Shown here: positions 25,804-34,796 of the stretch, piece by piece
Layout: each line of letters starts with the position of its first letter
How positions within the stretch are numbered: the stretch's first letter is position 1
Assembly (NCBI GenBank): GCA_034432935.1
Contig: DAOUBD010000018.1
Span: 62,001-126,000 of the forward strand
Length of the DNA stretch: 64,000 nucleotides
Direction of reading: 5' to 3'
From: DAOUAG01 sp034432935
GTDB taxonomy: Bacteria; Chloroflexota; Dehalococcoidia; SM23-28-2; RBG-16-64-32
Notes under the pieces: generated by a model
Seen by the model: the letters and a program-made list of their open reading frames with translations, nothing else
Told to the model about the DNA's origin: nothing
Database searches by the model: none
Made by a program: the position numbers and the translations under genes

Positions 25804-26622
25804 ATGACCCAGGACCCGAGGTGCCGCATCGCCGCGCTCTACCGCTATCCGGTCAAGTCCATGTTGGGAGAGGCCCTCGAGTCCGCCGTCATCGATGGCC
25901 GGGGCGTGGCGGGAGACCGCACCTATGCCGTCGTGGATCCTGCTGAGAACCGGGTGGGTAGCGCCAAGGTGCCCCGCAAGTGGGCGATGCTGTACGAGTT
26001 CTCCGCTCGCTTCCCCGCCAATGGCGCTGCGCAGGCCGGAACCTTGCCCCCGCCCCTCATCACCTTCCCCGATGGCCGCACCGTGGGGGCCGACGATCCC
26101 GACATCCACGGCCGCCTGTCGGAGGTCATCGGCCGGCCCGTGCGGCTGGTGAGCCAAAGTCCGAACGGGCTGCGCTTCGAGGCCGCTGCGCCCGGCATCG
26201 ACCCCATCTCCTTGGAGGAAACGGCGGACTATCCGGTGCTGACGCCTTTCTTCGATCTGGCATCCCTCCATCTGGTGAGCACGTCCGGCCTAGCGCACCT
26301 GCGCTCCTTCTACCCGGAGGGCGACTTCGATGCGCGGCGCTTCCGCCCAAACATAGTTATCGAGGCGCCGGGAAGCCAGGGGTTCATAGAGGAAACATGG
26401 ATCGGCAAGACGGTGCGGCTAGGGGAAGAGGTGCGGGTTCGCATTCTGGGGCCAACACGCCGCTGCGCGGCGACCACGCTGCCCCATCATGGCCTTCGGA
26501 ACGACCCCCAGATCTTGCGCACCGCGGGCCGCCAGAACAAGGGAAACGTAGGAGTTTACGCAGTCGTCGTCCAAGGCGGCGTGGTGCGCCTTGGGGATGA
26601 AGTGCAGGTGACGGAGGGCTGA
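25804..26622 (+). CDS. MOSC-domain protein (YcbX-like)
   Basis: A 272-residue protein with an N-terminal MOSC_N beta-barrel (IAALYRYPVKSMLGE, the usual opening) and a C-terminal MOSC domain (about 120-270). RFRPNIVIEA and TRRCAATTLP carry the conserved Arg/Asn and the Cys thought to bind the molybdenum cofactor or move sulfur. Relatives such as YcbX/mARC reduce N-hydroxylated compounds. AAAGGAGG lies 5 nt before ATG 25804, which excludes the longer open frame upstream. Convergent with thyX. Confidence 0.88.
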   Translation: MTQDPRCRIAALYRYPVKSMLGEALESAVIDGRGVAGDRTYAVVDPAENRVGSAKVPRKWAMLYEFSARFPANGAAQAGTLPPPLITFPDGRTVGADDPDIHGRLSEVIGRPVRLVSQSPNGLRFEAAAPGIDPISLEETADYPVLTPFFDLASLHLVSTSGLAHLRSFYPEGDFDARRFRPNIVIEAPGSQGFIEETWIGKTVRLGEEVRVRILGPTRRCAATTLPHHGLRNDPQILRTAGRQNKGNVGVYAVVVQGGVVRLGDEVQVTEG

Positions 26623-26641
26623 CGCTGACCCCAGGCCTCCA

Positions 26642-27427
26642 TCACACCTTCTCGAAGGGGGTGCGCACCACCTCGGTGCCATCCGGCAGGCTGACCACCT
26701 GATAGTCGGCGAAGAGGTTGGGAGCCTCCTGGCGCATGATGCGCAGGATCTCCAGGGCCACCTTGCGGATCTCCGTCTCCGCCCATTCGGAGCCCCGAAG
26801 CTCGACGAAATGGCGTAGGGCCCGGGCGTTGGCCGTGACGAAGATCATGGTCTCCGTAGCGTTCGGCAGGACACTGCGGGCCGCCTGGCGGGCCAATTTG
26901 CGCCGGTGCGTGCGGTCGCCCTGCTGACCCAAGGGAAGGGAGGCCAGTTTGGCTGAGAGCTTCTCCACCAGGTCGACGTAGGCCTGGTGAGAGGTCTGCA
27001 CCGCCCGCGTCCAGATGGCGTGCAGCTCCTCGTCCTCGGCGATGATGTCGGGCTCCACGAAGTTGGCTACGGACTCGTCCACGTAACGCTGGGAGAGCTG
27101 GGAGTAGGCCCAGCCGGCCCGGTGGCGCACCAGCTCGTGGGTGAAGGAGCGGGAGACGCCGGCGATTATGAAGTTCCAGACGGCGTGCTCCAACACCGAG
27201 CCGTGCTTCTGGCCGATGATATTGGCCACGTAGTCCGCGTTGGTCTTGCGGCCCTTGCCATACGATAGGTAGCAAAGGCGGCCGCCCGCTTCCACGAGTT
27301 GCTCGCCGCCTACCTCCGTGTCGGTCTCCCAGGTCATGCCGTAGTCAGCAAGAAAGCGGTCTATCGCCTGGCGGTCGACGCCTTGCCGGCCAACGAGGTA
27401 GACGCGGGGTTCGCGGATGATGTTCAT
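26642..27427 (-). CDS. thyX: FAD-dependent thymidylate synthase
   Basis: A 261-residue ThyX, making dTMP from dUMP with methylene-THF and FADH2. The signature RHRAGWAYSQLSQRY has eight residues between RHR and the Ser, within the RHRx(7-8)S variation known for the family. HGSVLEHAVWNFI is the conserved FAD/substrate helix and ETMIFVTANARALRHFVELR the C-terminal dUMP/FAD region. GGAGG precedes ATG 27427, and TATAAT lies about 41 nt upstream, divergent from acpS. Confidence 0.96.
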   Translation of the reverse strand: MNIIREPRVYLVGRQGVDRQAIDRFLADYGMTWETDTEVGGEQLVEAGGRLCYLSYGKGRKTNADYVANIIGQKHGSVLEHAVWNFIIAGVSRSFTHELVRHRAGWAYSQLSQRYVDESVANFVEPDIIAEDEELHAIWTRAVQTSHQAYVDLVEKLSAKLASLPLGQQGDRTHRRKLARQAARSVLPNATETMIFVTANARALRHFVELRGSEWAETEIRKVALEILRIMRQEAPNLFADYQVVSLPDGTEVVRTPFEKV

Positions 27428-27467
27428 CGGTGGGCCTCCGGCGGCTGTTGGGGCGCGGTACGGGGTG

Positions 27468-27473
27468 ATTATA
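27468..27473 (-). promoter_or_regulatory. candidate -10 box of thyX
   Basis: TATAAT on the minus strand about 40 nt before the thyX ATG. The opposite direction has TATCAT (27559-27564) only 6 nt before the acpS ATG. Confidence 0.4.
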
Positions 27474-27570
27474 GCACCAGGGGCAAAAGGGGGTAAACGG
27501 TAACGCCTTTGATCATTTGACCCCGGCGCTGCCTGTTCTCCAGCGGCCGGGGCCCTGATATCATGCCAAC

Positions 27571-28020
27571 ATGACGACCACGAGCGCCGTAGGCGTGGAC
27601 ATCGTGGAGATCGATCGGGTGAAGAAGGTGCTGGCCCGGCATGGCGCCCGCTTCTTGGGCCGCGTGTATACGGACCTTGAGGCGGCCTTCTGCCGAGGCC
27701 GCATCAGCGAGCTGGCGGCGCGCTTTGCCGCCAAAGAGGCCGTCATGAAGGCTCTGGGCACCGGCGCCCGGGGCGTCGCCTGGCGCGAGATCGAGATCTT
27801 GCCCAACCACCGGGGCAAGCCGCTGGTCTACTTGCATGGGCGCGCTCGGGAGCGCGCGGCCCGCATCGGCCTGGCCGGCCTGGACGTGAGCATGAGCCAC
27901 AGCCGGGAGTACGCCGTAGCCTTCGTCGTCGGCCAATCGCAAGACCTGGTGCCGGACCGCACGGCCTGGCGTGAGAAGTTCCGGGACATCCTACGGGAAA
28001 GGGGGCTTCTGGGTGCGTGA
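27571..28020 (+). CDS. acpS: holo-[acyl-carrier-protein] synthase
   Basis: A 149-residue phosphopantetheinyl transferase of the AcpS type. GVDIVEIDRVKKVLARHG holds the first metal-binding Asp, and RFAAKEAVMKALGTG holds the Glu/Lys catalytic segment. It transfers 4'-phosphopantetheine from CoA to ACP. The C-terminal extension of about 25 residues after the core is unremarkable. It overlaps the next gene by 8 bp. TATCAT 6 nt upstream and no Shine-Dalgarno suggest a leaderless start. Confidence 0.93.
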   Translation: MTTTSAVGVDIVEIDRVKKVLARHGARFLGRVYTDLEAAFCRGRISELAARFAAKEAVMKALGTGARGVAWREIEILPNHRGKPLVYLHGRARERAARIGLAGLDVSMSHSREYAVAFVVGQSQDLVPDRTAWREKFRDILRERGLLGA

Positions 28021-29389
28021 GCGCCTGTCCATAGAGGAGCTTTCCCGCTTTACCGGCGAGCCCGTGGAGCGGCTGCGCTACTGGCAAGAGAGAGGCCTCT
28101 TGGGGAGCGACGGGCCTCTTCCCTTTACCGCAGGAGACATCGAGAAGGTGCGAATGGCCCAGATGCTCCTGCGGCGGGGCATCAGGCTCGAGGTAGTGGA
28201 GGCGGCAGCCAGGGAGGCGATCCGGGCGGGGCTTTTGCCGGAGTACTTGCGGGAGATCTTCCCCCGCGGCATCGGCCCGGTTTACACGCTAGCCGAGGCG
28301 GCGGAGGCAGCCGGGCTGGACCTGGCCCTGGCCAAGCGCCTCTGGGACGCGGCGGGCATGCAAGACCAGGGAGACGTATTGTACAGGGATGACGTGGAGA
28401 TGCTGGGCCATCTCCACACCGCCCTCTCGGCCGGCCTGCCGGAAGAGGCCCTCGCCCAGCTCCTGCGGGTCTATAGCGATGCCCTGAACAGGGTTGCGGA
28501 GGTGGAGACCCGCCTGGTTCGCTTCTACATACGCGAGCGTCTTCTGGCCTCTGGGGCTTCCCCCCAAGAGTACATGGAGACGTTGGACTCTATAGGCGAG
28601 CGGCTGAATCCTCTGGTGGAGCCGGCGGTGCTCTACTTCCATCGCAAGGGCTTCATCCGGGGCCTGCGGGAGCAGGTGGCATGGCATCTGGAGGGGATGG
28701 TGCGAGGGTGGCAACCGGCATCGGCCCCGGGCCAGATGAGGGCGGCCGTGGCCTTCGTAGACCTGGCCAGCTTCACGCCCCTGGCGGAGGCCATGGGGGA
28801 CGCCGCCGCCGCGCGGGTGTTGGAGCGCTTCGCTGAGATCGTACGCCGGCATACCAGCGCCTGGGGCGGGCGGGCCGTCAAGCAGATCGGCGACGCCTTC
28901 ATGCTGGTCTTTCCGGAGCCCCGGTCGGCCCTGGCCTGCTGTTTGGAGATCGACGCGGCAGCCCGGGCCGAGCCCCAGTTCCCGGCGGTCCGCTGCGGAC
29001 TCCAGTGGGGTTCCGTGCTCTACCGGGAAGGCGATTACGTCGGCTCCAACGTCAATATCGCCTCCCGCCTGGCGGAAGAGGCCGAGCGGCACCAGGTGTT
29101 GATTACGGCGGACGTCCGCCGGGAGGTGGCCGGGATGCCCGACGTGGAGTTCGCCCGGTTGGGCAAACGGCGGCTCAAAGGACTGGCCGGCGAGGTCGAG
29201 GTGTTCGAGGCGCGGGCCTGCCCAAGCGTGGAGATCGAGAGACTCTCTGACCCGGTCTGCGGGATGGAGCTCGGCCCCGCCGAAGTGGCGGCGACCCTCC
29301 TTTTCGGCGGCCGCGAGCGGGTCTTCTGTTCCGAGGAGTGCCTCAAACGCTTCGTTAGCTCCCCAGCTCAGTACGAGGAGAAAGGATGA
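28013..29389 (+). CDS. MerR-like HTH / class III nucleotidyl cyclase / YHS-domain fusion
   Basis: A 458-residue protein with an unusual order. Residues 5-65 form a MerR-type winged helix (LSIEELSRFTGEPVERLRYW) and 91-165 a second MerR-like unit. Residues 241-400 form a class III cyclase domain with metal ligands Asp250 (FVDLASFT) and Asp294 (GDAFML), Lys290 and Asp341 at the base-selecting positions (adenylate-cyclase-like) and Asn348/Arg352 in VNIASRLAEEA. Residues 413-455 resemble a YHS metal-binding domain (DPVCGM, C439, C443). No membrane segment. GTG 28013 follows AAAGGGGG. It probably links a DNA or ligand signal to cAMP synthesis; that role is inference. Confidence 0.82.
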   Translation: MRERLSIEELSRFTGEPVERLRYWQERGLLGSDGPLPFTAGDIEKVRMAQMLLRRGIRLEVVEAAAREAIRAGLLPEYLREIFPRGIGPVYTLAEAAEAAGLDLALAKRLWDAAGMQDQGDVLYRDDVEMLGHLHTALSAGLPEEALAQLLRVYSDALNRVAEVETRLVRFYIRERLLASGASPQEYMETLDSIGERLNPLVEPAVLYFHRKGFIRGLREQVAWHLEGMVRGWQPASAPGQMRAAVAFVDLASFTPLAEAMGDAAAARVLERFAEIVRRHTSAWGGRAVKQIGDAFMLVFPEPRSALACCLEIDAAARAEPQFPAVRCGLQWGSVLYREGDYVGSNVNIASRLAEEAERHQVLITADVRREVAGMPDVEFARLGKRRLKGLAGEVEVFEARACPSVEIERLSDPVCGMELGPAEVAATLLFGGRERVFCSEECLKRFVSSPAQYEEKG

Positions 29390-30954
29390 AGCTGGCGACG
29401 GTTGCCGAGATGCAGCGGGCCGAGGCTGAGGCTGGCGTGCCCGTGGCGCAGCTCATGGAGAACGCTGGACTCGCCGTGGCCCAGGAAGCTTGGCTCCTCC
29501 TGGGGGAGCTGGCGGAGCGGCACATCGTAGTGCTGGCGGGTCCAGGGAACAACGGGGGCGACGGCCTCGTGGCGGCCCGCCACCTCTCGGAATGGGGCGC
29601 CAATGTCATGGTCTACCTTCTGAGGCCTCGGGACGCCTCGGACCCCGTGTTCGCTCCCCTGAGCCAAGCGGGGGTGCCGTGGGCCGTGGCCGAGGACGAT
29701 GCCAAGGAGGGGTTCGCCCGCCTAGAGGAGTGGTTATCGGGCGCAGATTTGGTGGTCGACGCCCTACTGGGCACTGGCCGGGCCCGCCCCATCGAAGGGG
29801 CCCTGGCCGAGGTTTTGGATCGGCTGCGGGCGGCCCGCGAAAGACGCCTGCCCCCGCGGCTTATCGCCGTCGATCTGCCTACCGGGGTCGATGCCGATAC
29901 GGGCGCGGCGGATCCCCATGCCGTGGCCGCCGACGAGACGGTGGCCTTGGGCTGGAGCAAGGTCGGCCTTCATGTCTCGCCTGGCGCGTCCTTCGCGGGG
30001 CGGGTTGAAGTAGTGGACATCGGCATACCAGCGGCCCTGGGGGACGCCTTTGTTACCGAGCTCATGTCCCGCACGTGGGCGCGTAAGGCCCTGCCGGCGC
30101 GGCCGCCGGAGGCCCATAAGGGCACCTTCGGCAGCGCGCTGGTGGTGGCCGGATCCCCCCGCTACATCGGGGCCGCCTACCTGGCCTGTTCGGGAGCCCT
30201 GCGCGTTGGCCCTGGCATCGTGACCCTGGCCTGCGCCCGCAGCATCTTCCCTGTGCTGGCCGCCAAGCTTACGGAAACCACCTTCGAGCCCCTGGAGGAC
30301 AAGGAGGGCTACCTCACAGCCGAAGAGGCCTCGGCCGTCCGCCGGGCGCTGACGGAGCGCGAGTACGAGGCGCTCCTCGTGGGCCCGGGCCTCGGACAGG
30401 GAGGATACTCGCAGGCTTTCCTCAAAGCCCTCCTGCCATCCCTCTCCAGCCCCGTCCGGGTCCTGGTCATAGATGCCGATGGCCTAAACAACGTGGCCCG
30501 GATCGACAACTGGTGGCGGATGCTCCGGGTGCCCACCGTCGTCACGCCCCACCCAGGTGAGCTGGCGCGCCTTACGGGCCTCAGCGTAGGCTCCATCCAG
30601 GCCGACAGGATGGCGGTTGCCAGGCGCTGCGCCGCCGAGTGGGGCGTAACAGTCGTCCTGAAGGGCGCCAACACCGTTGTGGCGGCCCCGGACGGGCGCC
30701 TGCGCCTCAGCCCCTTCGTCAATCCCGGCCTCGCCTCCGGCGGCACCGGCGACGTGCTGGCGGGAGCCATCGTTGGGCTGGCCGCCCAGGGGCTGGAACC
30801 CTTCGATGCCGCAGCGTTGGGGGTGTTCTTGCACGGCCTGGCCGGCGAGCAAGTGCGGCGGGAGTTGGGTTCTGCCGGTATGCTCGCCGGGGATCTGCTG
30901 CCGGCCTTGCCCAGGGTCATGAAAGACCTGCGGGGCGAGACGGGCCAGTCCTAG
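29386..30954 (+). CDS. nnr: bifunctional NAD(P)H-hydrate epimerase/dehydratase
   Basis: A 522-residue fusion enzyme repairing hydrated NAD(P)H. The N-terminal YjeF_N epimerase (1-215) shows LAGPGNNGGDGLVAARHL and an Asp in VVDALLGTGRARPIEG. The C-terminal ribokinase-like dehydratase (about 230-515) shows KGTFGSALVVAGSPRYIGAA, a DADGLNN segment, TPHPGELARLTG and SGGTGDVLAGAIVGL. ATG 29386 overlaps the preceding stop (ATGA). Part of the acpS-cyclase-nnr run. Confidence 0.95.
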   Translation: MKLATVAEMQRAEAEAGVPVAQLMENAGLAVAQEAWLLLGELAERHIVVLAGPGNNGGDGLVAARHLSEWGANVMVYLLRPRDASDPVFAPLSQAGVPWAVAEDDAKEGFARLEEWLSGADLVVDALLGTGRARPIEGALAEVLDRLRAARERRLPPRLIAVDLPTGVDADTGAADPHAVAADETVALGWSKVGLHVSPGASFAGRVEVVDIGIPAALGDAFVTELMSRTWARKALPARPPEAHKGTFGSALVVAGSPRYIGAAYLACSGALRVGPGIVTLACARSIFPVLAAKLTETTFEPLEDKEGYLTAEEASAVRRALTEREYEALLVGPGLGQGGYSQAFLKALLPSLSSPVRVLVIDADGLNNVARIDNWWRMLRVPTVVTPHPGELARLTGLSVGSIQADRMAVARRCAAEWGVTVVLKGANTVVAAPDGRLRLSPFVNPGLASGGTGDVLAGAIVGLAAQGLEPFDAAALGVFLHGLAGEQVRRELGSAGMLAGDLLPALPRVMKDLRGETGQS

Positions 30955-31041
30955 ACTCCAGCCAGTAGTCCACAAACTAGTGCCGTTTCCCCCTAGCGAG
31001 CGCCTGGCCGAGACCTCCACAATTGAGACAACGAGGAGTTG

Positions 31042-32823
31042 GTGTCCACCGCAGATTCCGTCGTCCAGAAGGGGAAGCGCCGTTGGCGCCTGCGTGGACG
31101 CTTCCCCTTCGGCGAACTGGAAGACTGCGGCGCCCCTCCTCTCATCCGGCACCTCCTCTGGCACCGCGGCGTGCGCTCGGCGGAGGAAGCGGCCGCCTTC
31201 CTGGACGGACGGCCGCCGGCCCACGACCCTCTCCTTCTGCCTGATGCCCCTGTCGCTGTCCAGCGCCTAGGGCAGGCGGCCCGTCGAGGGGAGACCGTGG
31301 CCGTCTATGGCGACTACGATGTGGACGGCATCACCGCCTGTGCGATTTTGACGGAGGGCCTGCAAGAGCTGGGCGCTAACGTCGTGCCCTATCTGCCCGA
31401 CCGCTTCAGTGAAGGGTACGGCCTCAACGGCGATGCGGTGGCGGCCCTGGCACGGCAAGGGGTCACCCTGCTCGTCACAGCCGACTGCGGCACCAGTTCG
31501 ATCCGGGAGATCGGGGAGGCTCGGCAACTGGGGATGGACGTGGTTGTGGTGGATCACCACAGCGTCGGGGCATCCCTTCCGCCGGCCCTCGCGCTTGTTA
31601 ATCCGAAGCGCCCCGGTAACCGCTACCCTGACTCGGAGCTCACGTCCGGGGGCCTGGCGCTGCGGCTGATGTCCGCTCTCTACGGATCGGTGGGCGTGCC
31701 GCTGCCGCCGGACCAGTTTCTGGACCTGGCGGCCCTGAGCACGGTGTGTGACGTGGCCCCGCTTCGGGGCGAGAACCGTTGGCTGGTGAAGGAAGGCTTG
31801 CGGGCCATCGCCCGCGGCGGCCGCCCTGGGCTGCGAGCCCTGGTCGCCGGCGCCGCCTTGGACCCCTCGCGGGTGGATGCCCGGGCCATCGGTTACGTGT
31901 TGGGGCCCCGGCTCAACGCTGCCGGCCGCTTGGCTCACGCGCGTTTGGCCCTGGACCTGTTGCTGGAAAGGGACGAGGGGCGAGCGTCCGAGATGGCCCT
32001 TGGCCTGGCGGCCCTCAACCGCCAGCGGCAGCAGGCCACAGCGGAAGCCGTGGAGTTGGCGCTGAGGCTTACGGCCCTCGAGGACCCCCAAGCGCCTCTC
32101 GTCTTCATCGGGCACCCCGCCATCTCTTCCGGCATCGTGGGCCTCGTGGCGGGCCGGCTGGCGGAGGAGCTATACAAGCCCGCCGTGGTGTACGAGGAAG
32201 GTTCTGCCACCAGCCGCGCCAGTTGCCGGAGCATCCCGGAGTTCGACATAACCGCGGCCCTGCGCCGCTGCTCTCATCTGATGCTGCGCTTCGGGGGCCA
32301 CCGCGCGGCTGCGGGCTTCACGGCGGAGAACAACAGGCTGCCTGATCTAAAGGCGGCGCTCTTGGCAGAGGCGCGGCGGGAGCTGGCCGGGCTCGACCTG
32401 GCGCCGGTCATCGATATCGACGCCCAGATCCCCCTCCACATGGTTGGCGCCACCCTCCATCGCGGCCGCGAGGGCAGTCTCCTGGCCTGGCTCGCCCGGC
32501 TGGCTCCCTTCGGCGAGGGGAACCCGGAGCCCGTCTTCCTGAGCCGCGGGCTGGAGGTGGTGGAGGCCAAGCGAGTGGGGGCTTCCAGCTCTTCCGCCGA
32601 CGGGGACGGCGGGGGCCCTCACCTGCGGCTCAAGCTGCGGGACCCGGAAGGGCTGGGGCTGCGGGCAGTGTGGCCGGCCATCGCCTTCGGCCGGGGCGCC
32701 GATGGGATCACCGAGGGCGACCGCCTGGATGTGGTGTATACGTTCGGCAGTGACAACATGGCAGGAGCGGTGGAGTTGCGCGTCATAGACCTGGCCCCTG
32801 CCGCGGAACGCAGGCTCGCCTAA
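31042..32823 (+). CDS. recJ: single-stranded-DNA-specific exonuclease RecJ
   Basis: RecJ of about 593 residues, a 5'-3' ssDNA exonuclease in recombination and mismatch repair. DHH-family motifs: YGDYDVDGITA (I, about residues 89-99), VTADCGT (II), VVVDHHSVG (III), and the DHHA1 motif GGHRAAAGFT near residue 415. An OB-fold follows, with a Ser/Gly-rich loop near residue 515. GTG 31042 (or TTG 31039) sits very close behind GAGGAG, so the start could be a few codons off. It begins 87 bp after nnr. Confidence 0.94.
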   Translation: MSTADSVVQKGKRRWRLRGRFPFGELEDCGAPPLIRHLLWHRGVRSAEEAAAFLDGRPPAHDPLLLPDAPVAVQRLGQAARRGETVAVYGDYDVDGITACAILTEGLQELGANVVPYLPDRFSEGYGLNGDAVAALARQGVTLLVTADCGTSSIREIGEARQLGMDVVVVDHHSVGASLPPALALVNPKRPGNRYPDSELTSGGLALRLMSALYGSVGVPLPPDQFLDLAALSTVCDVAPLRGENRWLVKEGLRAIARGGRPGLRALVAGAALDPSRVDARAIGYVLGPRLNAAGRLAHARLALDLLLERDEGRASEMALGLAALNRQRQQATAEAVELALRLTALEDPQAPLVFIGHPAISSGIVGLVAGRLAEELYKPAVVYEEGSATSRASCRSIPEFDITAALRRCSHLMLRFGGHRAAAGFTAENNRLPDLKAALLAEARRELAGLDLAPVIDIDAQIPLHMVGATLHRGREGSLLAWLARLAPFGEGNPEPVFLSRGLEVVEAKRVGASSSSADGDGGGPHLRLKLRDPEGLGLRAVWPAIAFGRGADGITEGDRLDVVYTFGSDNMAGAVELRVIDLAPAAERRLA

Positions 32824-32824
32824 C

Positions 32825-33271
32825 ATGGCGGGCGCGACCTCCTACCAGCGTCCATCGTGGCTCGCCAGGGCGGCTAACCAGGTCATCGGTTGGCTCGCGG
32901 CCCGGGGCTTGGGGCCGCCGAACACCGTGGTTTTGGAGGTGGCGGGCCGGCGCTCCGGCCGATTGCGGCGCACCGCGGTCAACTGTGTGGAGTACGAGGG
33001 CCAGCGCTATCTGGTCTCCCCCCGCGGCGGGACCGAGTGGGTGCGCAATGTGCGGGCTGCTGGCGGCCACGCCTACCTCCGGCGCGGAAAGCGGCGAGAG
33101 GTGCGACTGGAGGAGGTGCCTCCGGAAGGGCGCGCTCCTATCGTCCAGAAGTACCTGCGAGAGAACACCTTGGCCACCAGGCGGTACTTCGGCATCGGCC
33201 CCGAGGCGCCGCTGGCCGATTTCGAGGCCATCGCGCAGAGGCATCCCGTCTTCCGGATCACGTATCTCTAG
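32825..33271 (+). CDS. deazaflavin (F420)-type nitroreductase-family protein
   Basis: A 148-residue small split-barrel protein resembling the Ddn/DUF385 family. NTVVLEVAGRRSGRLRRTAVNCVEYEGQRYLVSPRG is the diagnostic start of the fold (given here in parts: GRRSGRLRRT and YLVSPRGG), and HPVFRI closes it. In actinobacteria such proteins use F420H2 or bind quinones; no F420 biosynthesis gene is in the window. Starts 1 bp after recJ. Its TAG stop is shared with the opposite-strand enoyl-CoA hydratase through a palindromic CTAG. Confidence 0.82.
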   Translation: MAGATSYQRPSWLARAANQVIGWLAARGLGPPNTVVLEVAGRRSGRLRRTAVNCVEYEGQRYLVSPRGGTEWVRNVRAAGGHAYLRRGKRREVRLEEVPPEGRAPIVQKYLRENTLATRRYFGIGPEAPLADFEAIAQRHPVFRITYL

Positions 33272-34140
33272 GGCCCGCGCCCGCCTGCCGGCCCCTGACC
33301 CTCCCCCTCACCGTAGTCCCCCCAAGGGGCATCGCGCCGGCGTACCGCCTCGCGAAACCCTTCCCGCAGCGCCAGCTCGCGCCAGGCGATGCCTTCGGGA
33401 GTGTGACGGGCGATGCCATCCATAATGGTGCCGATTATCTGGCTGGTGCGCAGCCCCATGTTCTCGTAGGCCTGGTTCACCAGGAGCTTGCTCATGGCCA
33501 ACTGGTTGGCGGGGATGGTGGCTAGGCGCCGGGCCATCTCGTCGACAACGGCGGGTAGCTCGGCGGCTGGGACAGCCGCGGAGGCGAGCCCGACTCGCTG
33601 CGCCTCCGCGCCGCTGAGGGCCTGGCCGGTGAGCATCAGCCGTTTGGCGTGCTCTAGCCCCAGCCGGTAGACCCACATGACGGTGGTGGGTTCCCCCCAA
33701 ACGCGGGCCGGCGGGTAGCCGATGTGGGCGTCTTCCGCTATGTAGATAAGGTCAGAGCAGAGGGCCATGTCTGTGCCCCCGCCTACGCACCATCCGTGAA
33801 CCTGGGCGATGACCGGTTTGGGGCTCTCCCACAGCGACATGAAGGCCCGGACGTTGCGCGACATCATCTGGTAGTCCCGGACGGGGTCCCAGATGCCGTG
33901 GGCAGCGCGCTGGGAAGCGTCTTCTGCCTTCGTGCCCCAGTCCAGGTCGTAGCCGGCGCAGAAGGCCCTGCCGGCGCCGCCGAGGACGATGACCTTGACC
34001 GACGGGTCTTCGTTGGCAGCGGCTACGGCCGCCTGCAAGTCGGATATCATCTGGGCGTTGATGGCGTTGAGGCGTTCCGGCCGGTTCAGTACCAGCCGGG
34101 CGATCCCCCGGGAGGCGCTGTAAGCGATAGTCTCGAACAT
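33268..34140 (-). CDS. enoyl-CoA hydratase/isomerase family protein
   Basis: A 290-residue crotonase-fold protein. The oxyanion-hole elements are GRAFCAGYDLDWG (about 62-74) and HGWCVGGGTDMALCSDLIY (about 113-131). RLVLNRPERLNAINAQM is the N-terminal crotonase pattern. The catalytic-Glu region reads GYPPARVWGEP, differing from typical short-chain hydratases, so the exact acyl-CoA reaction is open. Start ATG 34140 with GGAAGGA upstream. It ends on a CTAG shared with the convergent gene. Confidence 0.87.
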   Translation of the reverse strand: MFETIAYSASRGIARLVLNRPERLNAINAQMISDLQAAVAAANEDPSVKVIVLGGAGRAFCAGYDLDWGTKAEDASQRAAHGIWDPVRDYQMMSRNVRAFMSLWESPKPVIAQVHGWCVGGGTDMALCSDLIYIAEDAHIGYPPARVWGEPTTVMWVYRLGLEHAKRLMLTGQALSGAEAQRVGLASAAVPAAELPAVVDEMARRLATIPANQLAMSKLLVNQAYENMGLRTSQIIGTIMDGIARHTPEGIAWRELALREGFREAVRRRDAPWGDYGEGEGQGPAGGRGP

Positions 34141-34171
34141 CCCGCGTCCTTCCTCCGGTACCTTTGTATAT

Positions 34172-34747
34172 TCAGGCGCCGTTGTGGCCGTTACCTTCCG
34201 GCTCCGGCGGTATCGTGAAGTGAATCCGCTCTACGATGCCATGCTTCTTCTTGACGGCCTCCAGATCCTCCGCGGCGACACCGGCGATGAACTCTGGGGC
34301 CTGGTCCTTGGGGCCGAGCCACATGTTGACGCGGTCCCGGCGGGGGCCTATCTCGGCGTTTCGGCGGTCCGTAGCAGCGGTCCGGCGGTTGGTTGGCCAC
34401 TCCAGGATGCGGCGGTCTCCGGTGGCCTCGGCGTAGAGCCATGGGTCCCAGCGGTAGGCTACCAGCTCGATGGCGTAGGCGAGGGGCAGCCCAACGGGCT
34501 CGCAGCGAAAGCCGGAGCGGTGCATCCAGGTCTCGCCCTGGGCCACCTCCTTGGCGTCCACGAGGAAGCCTTGGTTTATCGAGCCCTGCATCAGGTAGAT
34601 GTGGGTGCCGTCCCGCAGGCGCTCTAGGGGCGCATAGGAGCGGTCTTCGCCCAAGATGGACTCGACCAGATTGAGGAACCACGCCGCCTGGGGACTCTCC
34701 GTAGCTAATAAGAAACAGATCGGGTGCTTTCTTCGCGGCTTGGCCAT
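34172..34747 (-). CDS. protein of unknown function
   Basis: A 191-residue soluble protein I do not recognise. It is rich in Trp, Arg and acidic residues, with an N-terminal strand-helix unit (HPICFLLATESPQAAWFLNL) that could be a small alpha/beta domain, a central segment (WDPWLYAEATGDRRILEWP) and a charged, disordered-looking tail (EPEGNGHNGA). No signal peptide or membrane helix. GGAGGTGG lies 3 nt before ATG 34747, which decides the start. It lies 31 bp upstream of the enoyl-CoA hydratase on the same strand and may be co-transcribed. Confidence 0.6.
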   Translation of the reverse strand: MAKPRRKHPICFLLATESPQAAWFLNLVESILGEDRSYAPLERLRDGTHIYLMQGSINQGFLVDAKEVAQGETWMHRSGFRCEPVGLPLAYAIELVAYRWDPWLYAEATGDRRILEWPTNRRTAATDRRNAEIGPRRDRVNMWLGPKDQAPEFIAGVAAEDLEAVKKKHGIVERIHFTIPPEPEGNGHNGA

Positions 34748-34796
34748 GGCCACCTCCGGCGGACGAGCATAGGCCAATGATAATGCAAGGGCAGCG

